Source: Methylomusa anaerophila (lineage in GTDB: Bacteria; Bacillota; Negativicutes; Sporomusales; Sporomusaceae). From it: a stretch of DNA of 64,000 bases. The stretch lies in contig NZ_AP018449.1 of NCBI RefSeq assembly GCF_003966895.1, positions 3,551,501-3,615,500 on the forward strand, given 5' to 3'. Positions 42,301 to 49,827 of this stretch are shown here, piece by piece; the stretch's first letter is position 1, and the number at the start of each line of letters is the position of its first letter. Position numbers and translations under genes: made by a program. A model generated the notes under the pieces. The model worked only from the letters and a program-made list of their open reading frames with translations. It had not been told where the DNA came from and made no database searches.

Positions 42301-44001
42301 ATGCACTTGTCTGCTAAAAGTCAACATGCAACGCTCGTGGCAGGACTATTACTGGCAATGTTTTTTTCTTCGCTGAATCAGACTGTAGTTGGGACCGCTA
42401 TGCCGAGAATTATTGGCGAACTGGGCGGGTTAAGCATTATGACGTGGGTAACCACTGCTTATATGTTAACCTCGACAACAGTAGTGCCGATAGGCGGTAA
42501 ACTTGCCGATCTCTATGGCCGGCGAGTGGTTTATATTACCGGGCTAATCATATTCATGTCGGGATCTGCCCTTTGCGGAACCAGCAGCAATATGCCGCAA
42601 TTGATCTTCTATCGAGCGTTGCAAGGTATTGGCGGCGGTATCATGATGCCTTTGGCGATGACGATTGTAGGGGATATATTTACCCCTGAGGAACGCGGGC
42701 GATGGCAAGGGATTATGGGGGCCATATTTGGGCTGGCATCAGTAATTGGCCCGACTATTGGAGGCTGGATTGTTGATTATTCATCGTGGAAGTGGGTATT
42801 TTACATAAATTTGCCAATTGGACTTTTAGCGACAATTACGATATATCTTGGATTAAAGAATGAAAAAATACTGACTGACAAAATAGTTATTGATTATTCA
42901 GGCGCTATTACCCTGATTACCGGAACCGTAGGTTTGCTGTTAGGATTAAACCTCGGCGGTACGGAATACCCGTGGTCATCGTGGCAAATCCTTGCTTTGA
43001 TGGGAGTGTCGCTGATATCCTGGCTGCTATTTATTAATTTTGAAAATAAGGCTGTCGAACCCGTATTAAGTCTAGCATTATTTAACAATAGGATTTTCAC
43101 GGTTTCCAACATTGTCGGATTTTTAATGGGTTTAGGAATGTTTGGTTCAATCATATTTTTGCCTCTATTTTTCCAGGGCGTGCTGGGCATAAGCGCGACC
43201 AGTTCAGGCAACACCATGTTGCCGATGATGATTTCCATGATGATTACAAGTGTTGTCGTTGGCCAATTTGCAACTAAGATCGCATTTCGGTCAATGTATA
43301 TAGCCGGGATGGCTTTAATGTCAGTTGCTTTTTTTCTCTTGAGCACTATGACAGTGAACACGACACAGCTCGCAGCAATGCTGTATATCGTTATCCTAGG
43401 GATTGGAATCGGCATAGTAACACCTATACTTACCCTCGCTGTGCAAAGCGCTTTTGGACCGGAACAGCGCGGGGTGGCAACTTCAGCAACTCAATTTTTC
43501 CGGAGTATTGGCGGGACTATAGGCATTACAGTACTCGGGGCATTTTTCAATAGTTATTCAGTAAACATGATGCGGCAAGAATTTTTTCCTGCCGTACAGA
43601 ATGCACCATTGGTGATGACCGATACTGTGTCAGACATGTTGACAAAGGCTCAAACCGATCCCCGCAGTTTATTCAATATTTTGCTCAGTCCAGAAACTCT
43701 TCACAAGATGACGATTAATATGCAGCAGTTATTGCTGCCGCCACTCAAAAATACCCTGGCCGATTCGCTGCATATTGTCTTTTGGGTTGCCATGATCGTC
43801 TCGATTGTCGGTATCCTCGTCAGCCTGCTAATGGGGAAAGCGAAGCTTAATAACAAAAACAAAAGGTCAATGGCAGAGCAGGCAGGTGTAACCTTATATA
43901 CTGACAGGTTAGCTGCCGAAATGGAATTGGCTGCTGATCTTGTTCCCGATCTTATTGATGGAGACCACCCCAAACGAAAAAAGGACTGCTATCGGGGGTG
44001 A
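42301..44001 (+). CDS. MFS drug efflux pump, DHA2 (14-TM, EmrB/QacA-like)
   Basis: 566 residues from ATG 42301 (GGGAGGCG upstream). It has 14 predicted helices. Conserved motifs: LLLAMFFSSLNQTVVGTAMP (motif D), GGKLADLYGRRVVYITGL (motif A in loop 2-3), IFYRALQGIGGGIMMPLAMT (motif B), GAIFGLASVIGPTIGGWIVD (antiporter motif C) and a partly duplicated motif set in the second half. DHA2 pumps exchange protons for drugs, dyes or fatty acids. The C-terminal tail after the last helix is acidic and ends with PKRKKDCYRG, which is unusually charged. Regulation is not obvious: there is no adjacent TetR or MarR gene. Confidence 0.92.
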   Translation: MHLSAKSQHATLVAGLLLAMFFSSLNQTVVGTAMPRIIGELGGLSIMTWVTTAYMLTSTTVVPIGGKLADLYGRRVVYITGLIIFMSGSALCGTSSNMPQLIFYRALQGIGGGIMMPLAMTIVGDIFTPEERGRWQGIMGAIFGLASVIGPTIGGWIVDYSSWKWVFYINLPIGLLATITIYLGLKNEKILTDKIVIDYSGAITLITGTVGLLLGLNLGGTEYPWSSWQILALMGVSLISWLLFINFENKAVEPVLSLALFNNRIFTVSNIVGFLMGLGMFGSIIFLPLFFQGVLGISATSSGNTMLPMMISMMITSVVVGQFATKIAFRSMYIAGMALMSVAFFLLSTMTVNTTQLAAMLYIVILGIGIGIVTPILTLAVQSAFGPEQRGVATSATQFFRSIGGTIGITVLGAFFNSYSVNMMRQEFFPAVQNAPLVMTDTVSDMLTKAQTDPRSLFNILLSPETLHKMTINMQQLLLPPLKNTLADSLHIVFWVAMIVSIVGILVSLLMGKAKLNNKNKRSMAEQAGVTLYTDRLAAEMELAADLVPDLIDGDHPKRKKDCYRG

Positions 44002-44046
44002 GTATGGGGGTCATATGGGCCTTGCCAATTACAAGAAAGAAAACAA

Positions 44047-44090
44047 AATGACCTCTTGTCGAATCTATGTGGATTGGGCAGGAGGTCATT
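44047..44090. terminator. Hairpin between converging pump and flavoprotein genes
   Basis: AATGACCTC (44047-44055) pairs with GAGGTCATT (44082-44090). It lies between two convergent genes and is followed by GCTTTCGCTG; only a short T run. Confidence 0.55.
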
Positions 44091-44134
44091 GCTTTCGCTG
44101 CTATTCAGATGTTGGCAATATTATAGGGGTCTGC

Positions 44135-44806
44135 TCACGAAACGGAAAAAGGATGAGAGATATAGGGGAGAGAGTCAATTTCACCGCGAAGAAACTGGCC
44201 CAGTAAGTTGCCTGCGTTTGTGGCTTCTTCCCATACCGGCTGTTTTTCAACAGCGATACAATGATCTTTTGAAGCCTTTATTTTATTGGGAAATACATGG
44301 GGTATTCCGCTATTTTTGCAGTTATCGCCGTAGCCGCAGGTAAGGCATGGTACATTTCCTTCAATAGATAATTCAGCTACGTGATGCATTCTTTCCATAA
44401 ACAATTCTGTTGCTATCGCATCGAGGGCTCCATCTCTTATCTCTTTAAACAGGCCGGAAATAATGGTGATGACGTACTTATTTTCATTCAAGCTATGCAA
44501 GTGCCGCATTGACCATAGTCTTTCGAGAAAAGCTTTGGTGAAACCGTCCAATACCCTATATGGCGTATATCCTCCAATTACCAATGCCTGGGCATCCAGT
44601 AATTTTTTAGCCAGTGCCGGAAAATCATCATTGACTTTGCAAATATTGTCTTCCACACAGGCTTTACAGGCCAGGCACGGCCGTACATTAACAGTGCTTA
44701 GCTTTACAAATTCGAAGTCTAATCCAGTTGCCTTTAGTACTTGCAATACCAAACGGTCGGTGTTGCTGCCGGGCACAGGGCTTCCTGATATACCTAATAT
44801 TTTCAT
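44135..44806 (-). CDS. Flavodoxin-fold iron-sulfur flavoprotein/FMN reductase
   Basis: 223 residues. MKILGISGSPVPGSNTDRLV is the FMN loop, followed by RPCLACKACVEDNICKV (Cys motif), LVIGGYTPYRVLDGFTKAFLERLW (flavin contact) and a second cysteine set CLTCGYGDNCKNSG near residue 160, not seen in the other flavoproteins here. Two cysteine clusters suggest binding of an iron-sulfur cluster or structural zinc. It is divergent from the Crp/Fnr gene at 45092-45772, with a TGTTAA-N4-TTAACA box between them, so it is likely controlled by that regulator. Confidence 0.85.
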   Translation of the reverse strand: MKILGISGSPVPGSNTDRLVLQVLKATGLDFEFVKLSTVNVRPCLACKACVEDNICKVNDDFPALAKKLLDAQALVIGGYTPYRVLDGFTKAFLERLWSMRHLHSLNENKYVITIISGLFKEIRDGALDAIATELFMERMHHVAELSIEGNVPCLTCGYGDNCKNSGIPHVFPNKIKASKDHCIAVEKQPVWEEATNAGNLLGQFLRGEIDSLPYISHPFSVS

Positions 44807-44940
44807 TTTAGATCTTCCTCCATCTTCCAGTTTTAATTTGTTTCCTTCCTTCTTTGGCCGTTGGCCTTTGGCGAAAATTTCTGCAGCTTCAGGATTTTGG
44901 CGACTATTATTATAATTATAATCGCTTTCAATATTAATAG

Positions 44941-44958
44941 CTGTTAAGTATTTAACAT
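44941..44958. promoter_or_regulatory. Crp/Fnr-type operator box 1
   Basis: The palindrome TGTTAAGTATTTAACA (44942-44957) sits in the intergenic space between the flavoprotein and the Crp/Fnr gene. It matches box 2 at 45781 in all half-site bases. Confidence 0.75.
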
Positions 44959-45091
44959 ACTACCCGGTAATATCATGCCAAAATAGAGGAGGAACTTGAC
45001 AGAGCCAGTAGTGTTTTATAAGATCATACTATACCATAATACTGCCACCGTACTACTTGATGGCTATTTTGAGTTGTGAGGCTCAGCGGGG

Positions 45092-45772
45092 GTGAATCAA
45101 TTGGATAAGAAGCGTTACTTGTGTTTGCATGATATTCCGCTTTTTTCGGGGCTCAGCATGGAATTTTTCCGTCAGATCTGCCTGGCAACTGATAAACAAC
45201 ACCTTACTAAAGGACAATCGTTATTTCGGCAGGGGGAAGTATCAAACCGTATTTATATAATCAAAGAAGGTTATTTTAAGTTGTTGAGGATAACTCCGGA
45301 TGGAGATGAAACAATTTTGCAGTTCGTAGGCCCGGGTGAGATCATCGGCGAAACCGCATTGTTTCGCGCTGATAAAGCTCAGTTAGCTACGGCGATTTCC
45401 GTGGGAGAAGCCAAGGTTTGCAGTATTGATCATAATACATTTGAAAAAATCATCAAAAACCAGCCTAATTTAGCCTGGGAGTTGATCCGGAATCTCGGTG
45501 ACCGTCTTTACGGCGTTTGGGAACAATTGTCTGAGACAAATAGTCAGACGACCCAGGAGAAGGTACTCAGTCTGATGATCCGAATGGCTAACGAACATGG
45601 TGAATCCTGCCACGAGGGTGTCCGGATCACAATTCCGTTAACCCAGCAAGAAATTGCCTCCCTGGTTGGAGCATCCCGGGTCATGGTTGTGCAGGCGATA
45701 AAAGAGCTAACGATGCAAAATTATCTTTGTAGGGAGAATCGGTATTATATTCTAAAAAATAAATGCTTCTAG
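45092..45772 (+). CDS. Crp/Fnr-family transcription regulator
   Basis: 226 residues from GTG 45092, or about 223 from TTG 45101, which is better spaced from the GGGGGTG box. An N-terminal cyclic-nucleotide-type beta roll (DKQHLTKGQSLFRQGEVSNRIYIIKEGYFKLL, VGPGEIIGETALF) and a dimer helix precede a C-terminal helix-turn-helix (TIPLTQQEIASLVGASRVMVVQAIKEL). An N-terminal cysteine pair of the FNR iron-sulfur type is not clear, so a redox or small-molecule signal cannot be told apart. Flanking TGTTAA-N4-TTAACA sites indicate autoregulation and control of both neighbours. Confidence 0.9.
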   Translation: MNQLDKKRYLCLHDIPLFSGLSMEFFRQICLATDKQHLTKGQSLFRQGEVSNRIYIIKEGYFKLLRITPDGDETILQFVGPGEIIGETALFRADKAQLATAISVGEAKVCSIDHNTFEKIIKNQPNLAWELIRNLGDRLYGVWEQLSETNSQTTQEKVLSLMIRMANEHGESCHEGVRITIPLTQQEIASLVGASRVMVVQAIKELTMQNYLCRENRYYILKNKCF

Positions 45773-45780
45773 ATGATATG

Positions 45781-45798
45781 CTGTTAAATATTTAACAG
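45781..45798. promoter_or_regulatory. Crp/Fnr-type operator box 2
   Basis: CTGTTAAATATTTAACAG is a perfect 18-bp palindrome, 64 bases before the PNPOx-like gene. With a possible -10 box near 45815-45820 it sits where an activator of class II or a repressor would bind. Confidence 0.8.
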
Positions 45799-45861
45799 CG
45801 GATTTTCATATGAACCACTATGCTAGTGTTAGTAGGTAACTAAAACTAAGGAGTGGTTAAA

Positions 45862-46197
45862 ATGACAAATGAGACACAATGCACAAAGAGCCTTATTACC
45901 ATTAATTCCGAAATAAAAGATGTAATCCTGGCATCTCCATTTATCGCCCTGGCATCGGTATCCGAGACCGGCCAGCCCCATTTGATTGTTGTAGGAAAAG
46001 TAAAAGAAATCAGGGACGATAGTCATCTGGTTTTTGGCGTATACAAGATGGATGTGACAAGACAAAATCTGTCGCAAACAGGTGATCTACAGGTTGTAGC
46101 CGTTTCCGGAAAAGTGGGCTACCGCTTTACCGGTAAAGCGGTAGTCCAAGATTCTGAACTCGTATTTTCAATTCATCAAGTTGATACGTTATTGTAA
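45862..46197 (+). CDS. Pyridoxamine 5'-phosphate oxidase-like flavin-binding protein
   Basis: 111 residues from ATG 45862 (AAGGAGTGG upstream). The split-barrel fold motifs FIALASVSETGQPHLIVVGKV and HLVFGVYKMDVTRQNLSQTG are clear. Proteins of this type bind FMN, F420 or heme and are often linked to oxidative or nitrosative stress. It lies directly behind Crp/Fnr box 2, 89 bases downstream of the regulator's stop, so it is a probable direct target of the regulator. There is no export signal. Confidence 0.82.
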   Translation: MTNETQCTKSLITINSEIKDVILASPFIALASVSETGQPHLIVVGKVKEIRDDSHLVFGVYKMDVTRQNLSQTGDLQVVAVSGKVGYRFTGKAVVQDSELVFSIHQVDTLL

Positions 46198-46241
46198 TTT
46201 ACGAATGTTTTATATGAAAAATTAAAGCATGGCCTAAAATT

Positions 46242-46267
46242 GGACCGCCCGATAACTCGGGCGGTCC
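46242..46267. terminator. Bidirectional terminator
   Basis: GGACCGCCCGA (46242-46252) and TCGGGCGGTCC (46257-46267), an 11-bp perfect stem between convergent genes. Confidence 0.8.
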
Positions 46268-46299
46268 AGGCTTTCGACAAAATATTGTCAATAGTCTTT

Positions 46300-46590
46300 T
46301 TATTGTCTATTTAGTCTATTAAAACAATCTCTGCAATATACGGGGCGATCGCCGCTAGGACGGAAAGGAACCTGAGTTTTTGCGCCGCACTCAGCACAGA
46401 TTGCATCGAACATTTCCCTTTGGGGCCTGCCATTATCACTAGATCTCTCCTGGCGTCTACGGGCCCGGCACGCGGGACAACGGCTGGGATCGTTTGTAAA
46501 ACCCTTTTCCGCATAAAACTCCTGCTCCGATGCAGTGAATAGGAATTCGGCGCCGCAGTCACGGCAAATTAGCGTTTTGTCTTGAAACAC
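46300..46590 (-). CDS. Zinc-ribbon protein
   Basis: 96 residues with four C-x2-C knuckles: LICRDCGAEFLF, SRCPACRARRRQE, AICAECGAKTQVPF and PVYCRDCFNRLNR. They make two zinc ribbons, in the widespread zinc-ribbon/CxxC-17-CxxC type found near phage or RNA-associated proteins. No enzymatic part. The gene is alone, with AGGAG before the start. It may bind nucleic acid; partner unknown. Confidence 0.85.
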   Translation of the reverse strand: MFQDKTLICRDCGAEFLFTASEQEFYAEKGFTNDPSRCPACRARRRQERSSDNGRPQREMFDAICAECGAKTQVPFRPSGDRPVYCRDCFNRLNRQ

Positions 46591-46760
46591 AATAGACTCC
46601 TCCTTGGCGACGTACTGATATAATCAATAATAATACTCTTAAATAATATTATTATTAATTACAGTATAACACCAAATTTCTTCCAGTCAAGAAAGGAGTT
46701 GTCCATAACGGATGATGACAGCAAAAATTTTCAAAAGCATTCTACTCTGCCTTATAAGAA

Positions 46761-47606
46761 TTAGAATGCTTTTTGAATATTTGTCAGTATAATCAAGATG
46801 CCAAGTACAATAAAAAACAAGGCGCTAATTACATTTATTAATTTTAAAAAGAACTTTGATACACTATCGTGATAACAGCCAGATTGCATCGCCTCATTCT
46901 TAAGCAACCAGACGGTTATAGCCACCACAAAGAGCGTTAGGCCCATTCCCAGCGCGAAGGCTGCTACAAGCAGCAGTCCGTTTACCACCATATTCGTCGT
47001 CATGCAATAGATAAATATCGCAGCCGCGAGCGGACAGGGGATAATACCGATGGATAGGGCAATCCAAACGGGATGAACGGATTGCAAGTTATTAGAGGGT
47101 GTCTTGGTTTTACATCTCTGTTTGGAATATTGTTTGTAATTTTCGCCAAGCAGCTGAAAACCGGCTATAATTAAAGTTGCACCCGATACTACATTGAGCC
47201 CAAGATACGTGGCCCTCATAATTCCAGGAAAATAGTTTCCCACAAAATAGAAAATAAAGGCAACAATGGCAACGGCGCTGAACGCATGAAGAAAGGTCGC
47301 ACCTATTGCTACCAGTGCAATATCTTTAAGGTGACGTTGTTGGGTTAGAATCCAGCCGGCGATAATAGACTTACCATGTCCGGGACTTGTTGCATGGAGT
47401 ACTCCGTATAAAAATGAAAACGTAAACAATGCCTGAAAAAGATCTGGGCTGTAGTTATTGCTTAATACTTTAATTTTTATGGCAGCGTCTTTATTAAATT
47501 CCGCTTGCCAGTTCGTAATGTGATACATCACCTGATCCCGCATAGGGAAATCATCGATCAAGAAAAAAGCAACCAAAACAATGATTACCAAAAACGTAAC
47601 TATCAA
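46761..47606 (-). CDS. Nickel/cobalt efflux protein, NicO family
   Basis: 281 residues, six to seven transmembrane helices. Diagnostic motifs: FLYGVLHATSPGHGKSIIAGWIL with the HA-x4-GHGK metal site, ATFLHAFSAVAIVAF, and IALSIGIIPCPLAAAIFIYC. These are the NicO/RcnA-type histidine motifs for divalent Ni/Co transport; the orientation of transport (uptake or efflux) is not certain. The start at 47606 has no strong ribosome site and lies in an AT-rich stretch, so a later ATG (VMYHITNW) is possible. Nickel supply is relevant to LarE cofactor in the same window, though the genes are 37 kb apart. Confidence 0.85.
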   Translation of the reverse strand: MIVTFLVIIVLVAFFLIDDFPMRDQVMYHITNWQAEFNKDAAIKIKVLSNNYSPDLFQALFTFSFLYGVLHATSPGHGKSIIAGWILTQQRHLKDIALVAIGATFLHAFSAVAIVAFIFYFVGNYFPGIMRATYLGLNVVSGATLIIAGFQLLGENYKQYSKQRCKTKTPSNNLQSVHPVWIALSIGIIPCPLAAAIFIYCMTTNMVVNGLLLVAAFALGMGLTLFVVAITVWLLKNEAMQSGCYHDSVSKFFLKLINVISALFFIVLGILIILTNIQKAF

Positions 47607-48079
47607 TGTATTTGATTTATATTTTCTTAAATTAATTAACAGGGCTAAACGCCTCCAGGATCAGACAGGATCGGATTATCACGTAATATTTATTCGATTG
47701 ATATATTGCTCGGTGAGAATGGTCAGAAATGGAGCGGGCCCTTTTGACTGCGAAGTAGTTTGAAATCGGAACTTGTTTCATATGCCGATAGGTGTGGAAT
47801 GATCGTTAAAAATATATGTTTGTTATAGTTAAGCATATTCTTTGTTTAGACAATAACCAATCAAGTGTGCGCATGAGAGATCAGACAAAAAGTATTGATT
47901 AAGCGTAAAGCCAAACAACTCCAAAATCCATTTCAATGGATTTTGGAGTTGTTAATTTTGATTTAATTTTGCTTTGATGGACTTTAACGGGGCTAAGAAA
48001 ATTTATCCATTGATACTGGCTCCACTTTATCGATATAATATAAACTAAGCCTCAATATATCCCTTGAAGGAGTGATAGG
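47607..48079. other. Intergenic region with a strong hairpin, no gene seen
   Basis: Divergent genes. The only notable structure is the 17-bp inverted repeat AACAACTCCAAAATCCA (47914-47930) with TGGATTTTGGAGTTGTT (47937-47953), a terminator for something transcribed from the left. A promoter for the 3D-domain gene probably lies around 48035-48060. Confidence 0.6.
47914..47958 (+). terminator. Terminator-like hairpin
   Basis: A 17-bp perfect stem with a 6-base loop, followed by AATTTTG. No gene precedes it on the plus strand within 300 bases, so it may end a small untranslated RNA or a transcript from an unseen short gene. Confidence 0.65.
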
Positions 48080-48619
48080 ATGAGACTAAAATTGAATAAA
48101 TTGACTATTGGCACGATTATAATAGTCCTAATGCTCAGTGTCGGCATCAACTACAAAATAGCTATTGATCAAGAGCAAGCAGACGAAGCACGAATAGCAC
48201 AATTAACCTCTGAGGCCCAAGTAAATCAGCAAATGGTTGAGAAGATGCAAAAGGACATAGCAATTCTTAGGCGTGAACTGGCTGTTCAGCGGGAAGTCTA
48301 TCCGACCAGCCGTGGTGGGCGGCGGGTGGTTCACTACATAGATGGCGCACAGGTGACCTGGTACAACGACAAAGGTAAAACAGCATCAGGCACAACAGCC
48401 ACCGCGGGCAGGACTGTAGCGGTTGACCCGGACGTGGTTCCCCTAGGTGCGGAAGTTGAGATTGTTATGCCTGACGGCAGAGTATTTCGGCGTACAGCGG
48501 AAGATACTGGCGGAGCGGTTAAAGGCAAAGTGTTTGACGTTCATATAGACGCTTCCGATGAAGAATTATATGAACTAGGGCGGACGCATGGGGTGAGGGT
48601 ATTTGTTCTTGATAGGTAG
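48080..48619 (+). CDS. 3D-domain membrane-anchored protein
   Basis: 179 residues: one N-terminal TM helix (KLTIGTIIIVLMLSVGINYKI), a coiled coil (about 30-75), then a 3D domain with its three conserved aspartates (AVDPDVVPLG, AEDTGG, FDVHID). The 3D domain is related to the MltA lytic transglycosylase barrel and acts on peptidoglycan during germination or growth. GAAGGAG lies eight bases before the ATG. The next gene starts 25 bases after its stop, so the two are probably co-transcribed. Confidence 0.88.
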   Translation: MRLKLNKLTIGTIIIVLMLSVGINYKIAIDQEQADEARIAQLTSEAQVNQQMVEKMQKDIAILRRELAVQREVYPTSRGGRRVVHYIDGAQVTWYNDKGKTASGTTATAGRTVAVDPDVVPLGAEVEIVMPDGRVFRRTAEDTGGAVKGKVFDVHIDASDEELYELGRTHGVRVFVLDR

Positions 48620-48644
48620 AGACTCAACAAGGAGGAAGAATACA

Positions 48645-49415
48645 TTGCTGACTATACAAAAACGTCTGATTGATTTCTTACTGCCCCCTGCGGAGCGCGT
48701 GGCAGTTAGCGATGTACGCATTGGACTGGGGTATACTGCCATAAAGATTGAAAGTGGTCATGGCGGGGTGGCATGGACTCCGGATTTCTCAGCGACCAGC
48801 TGTACCTATTGCGAAAGCGCCGGAACCCTTGCCGGGCGTCCGGCAAAAGAGTTGCTAGCCATGCTCGTCGACGAGGCGTCCGTCTTGGCGCGGGCGCTCG
48901 GTCTGGCGACGGCAAATGCTTTGCTCGCCTCTTTGCCGAATCCCCCGACCTTAAAAGAAGAAGTCATCTCATCGCTTCATATTACACACAATGACCGGGT
49001 CGCTATGGTAGGATATTTCGGCCCGGTAATAGCCCAATTGCGCAAGACTGGATGCCGGCTCGACATCCTGGAACTAAATGATAAACACAGCGATACGCTT
49101 CCCCCTGAAAAAGCCGGCGATGCCCTGGGTGCTTGTACAGTAGCCGTCATTACCGGCACATCGCTTATCAATGGAACCTTTGACGAACTGATTGCCGGAC
49201 TGGTAGAGCCTCGTGCCGCCGTCTTGCTAGGACCATCTTCACCTCTGTGTGGCGACATCTTTCAGGATACAAAAATCACTCACGTCGCTGGGGCACGGGT
49301 ACGCGATACGGACGCCGTTCTACGCGTTGTTTCGGAAGGAGGCGGTACCATGCTCATGAAGCGATATCTGGATTTCGAGACAGTAAAGTCAGGAACGTGC
49401 CATACTAGACAATAA
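48645..49415 (+). CDS. DUF364/DUF4213 protein (putative heavy-metal chelation)
   Basis: 256 residues from TTG 48645 (AAGGAGGAAG nine bases upstream; the frame at 48603 overlaps the previous gene). An N-terminal DUF4213 part (IGLGYTAIKIESGHGGVAW, SAGTLAGRPAKELLAML) precedes a DUF364 Rossmann-like part (VAMVGYFGPVIAQL, VITGTSLINGTFDELI, VLLGPSSPLCGDIF). The family is often found near metal or cofactor genes and proposed to chelate heavy metals; evidence is thin. It shares a transcript with the 3D protein. Confidence 0.85.
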   Translation: MLTIQKRLIDFLLPPAERVAVSDVRIGLGYTAIKIESGHGGVAWTPDFSATSCTYCESAGTLAGRPAKELLAMLVDEASVLARALGLATANALLASLPNPPTLKEEVISSLHITHNDRVAMVGYFGPVIAQLRKTGCRLDILELNDKHSDTLPPEKAGDALGACTVAVITGTSLINGTFDELIAGLVEPRAAVLLGPSSPLCGDIFQDTKITHVAGARVRDTDAVLRVVSEGGGTMLMKRYLDFETVKSGTCHTRQ

Positions 49416-49456
49416 TATGGCATGAGTAGCTTCATAAAAATTTTGTGCGTAAGTTA

Positions 49457-49494
49457 GCTCACCTTACAAGCTTCTGCCTGAGGTGAGCCTTTTT
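49457..49494 (+). terminator. Rho-independent terminator
   Basis: GCTCACCT (49457-49464) pairs with AGGTGAGC (49481-49488), followed by CTTTTTC. It ends the 48080-49415 operon. Confidence 0.8.
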
Positions 49495-49827
49495 CATGGG
49501 TAAAATGTCCTTCCCGGATAAACCCAGCCATGGTGAATTGTTCCAAACCAGGACATTGCATGTCTGGCAGGATGCAGCTAACTTTTTGAAAGTTGGCTTA
49601 CTAATTTTTATGAAATTTTTTTTAGTTCTGGAAGGAAAAATTATGCAATTTAAGGAAAGTTTATATTAAATACTAAATAAGTATTAATAGTTATAAGGAG
49701 GTAATGCTTTTTAAATGATATACGATATAAATAAGAAATATCAAAAAGGGTAGCAAAAGATTGATGGCACTTGCGAATAATCAACTTTCAGAGCATTGCC
49801 TATCTATCGGAATTAGAGGTGAAAAAA
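49495..49827. other. AT-rich leader of the Tc toxin operon
   Basis: No gene recognised. The stretch 49600-49770 is very AT-rich with several TATATT/TAATAT boxes; AAGGAGG at about 49696 has no proper frame behind it. Confidence 0.4.

Noticed and set aside
43940..44343. Overlapping 88- and 95-codon frames at the end of the pump gene
   Set aside because: They overlap the pump's end and the antisense of the flavoprotein gene, and lack family matches.
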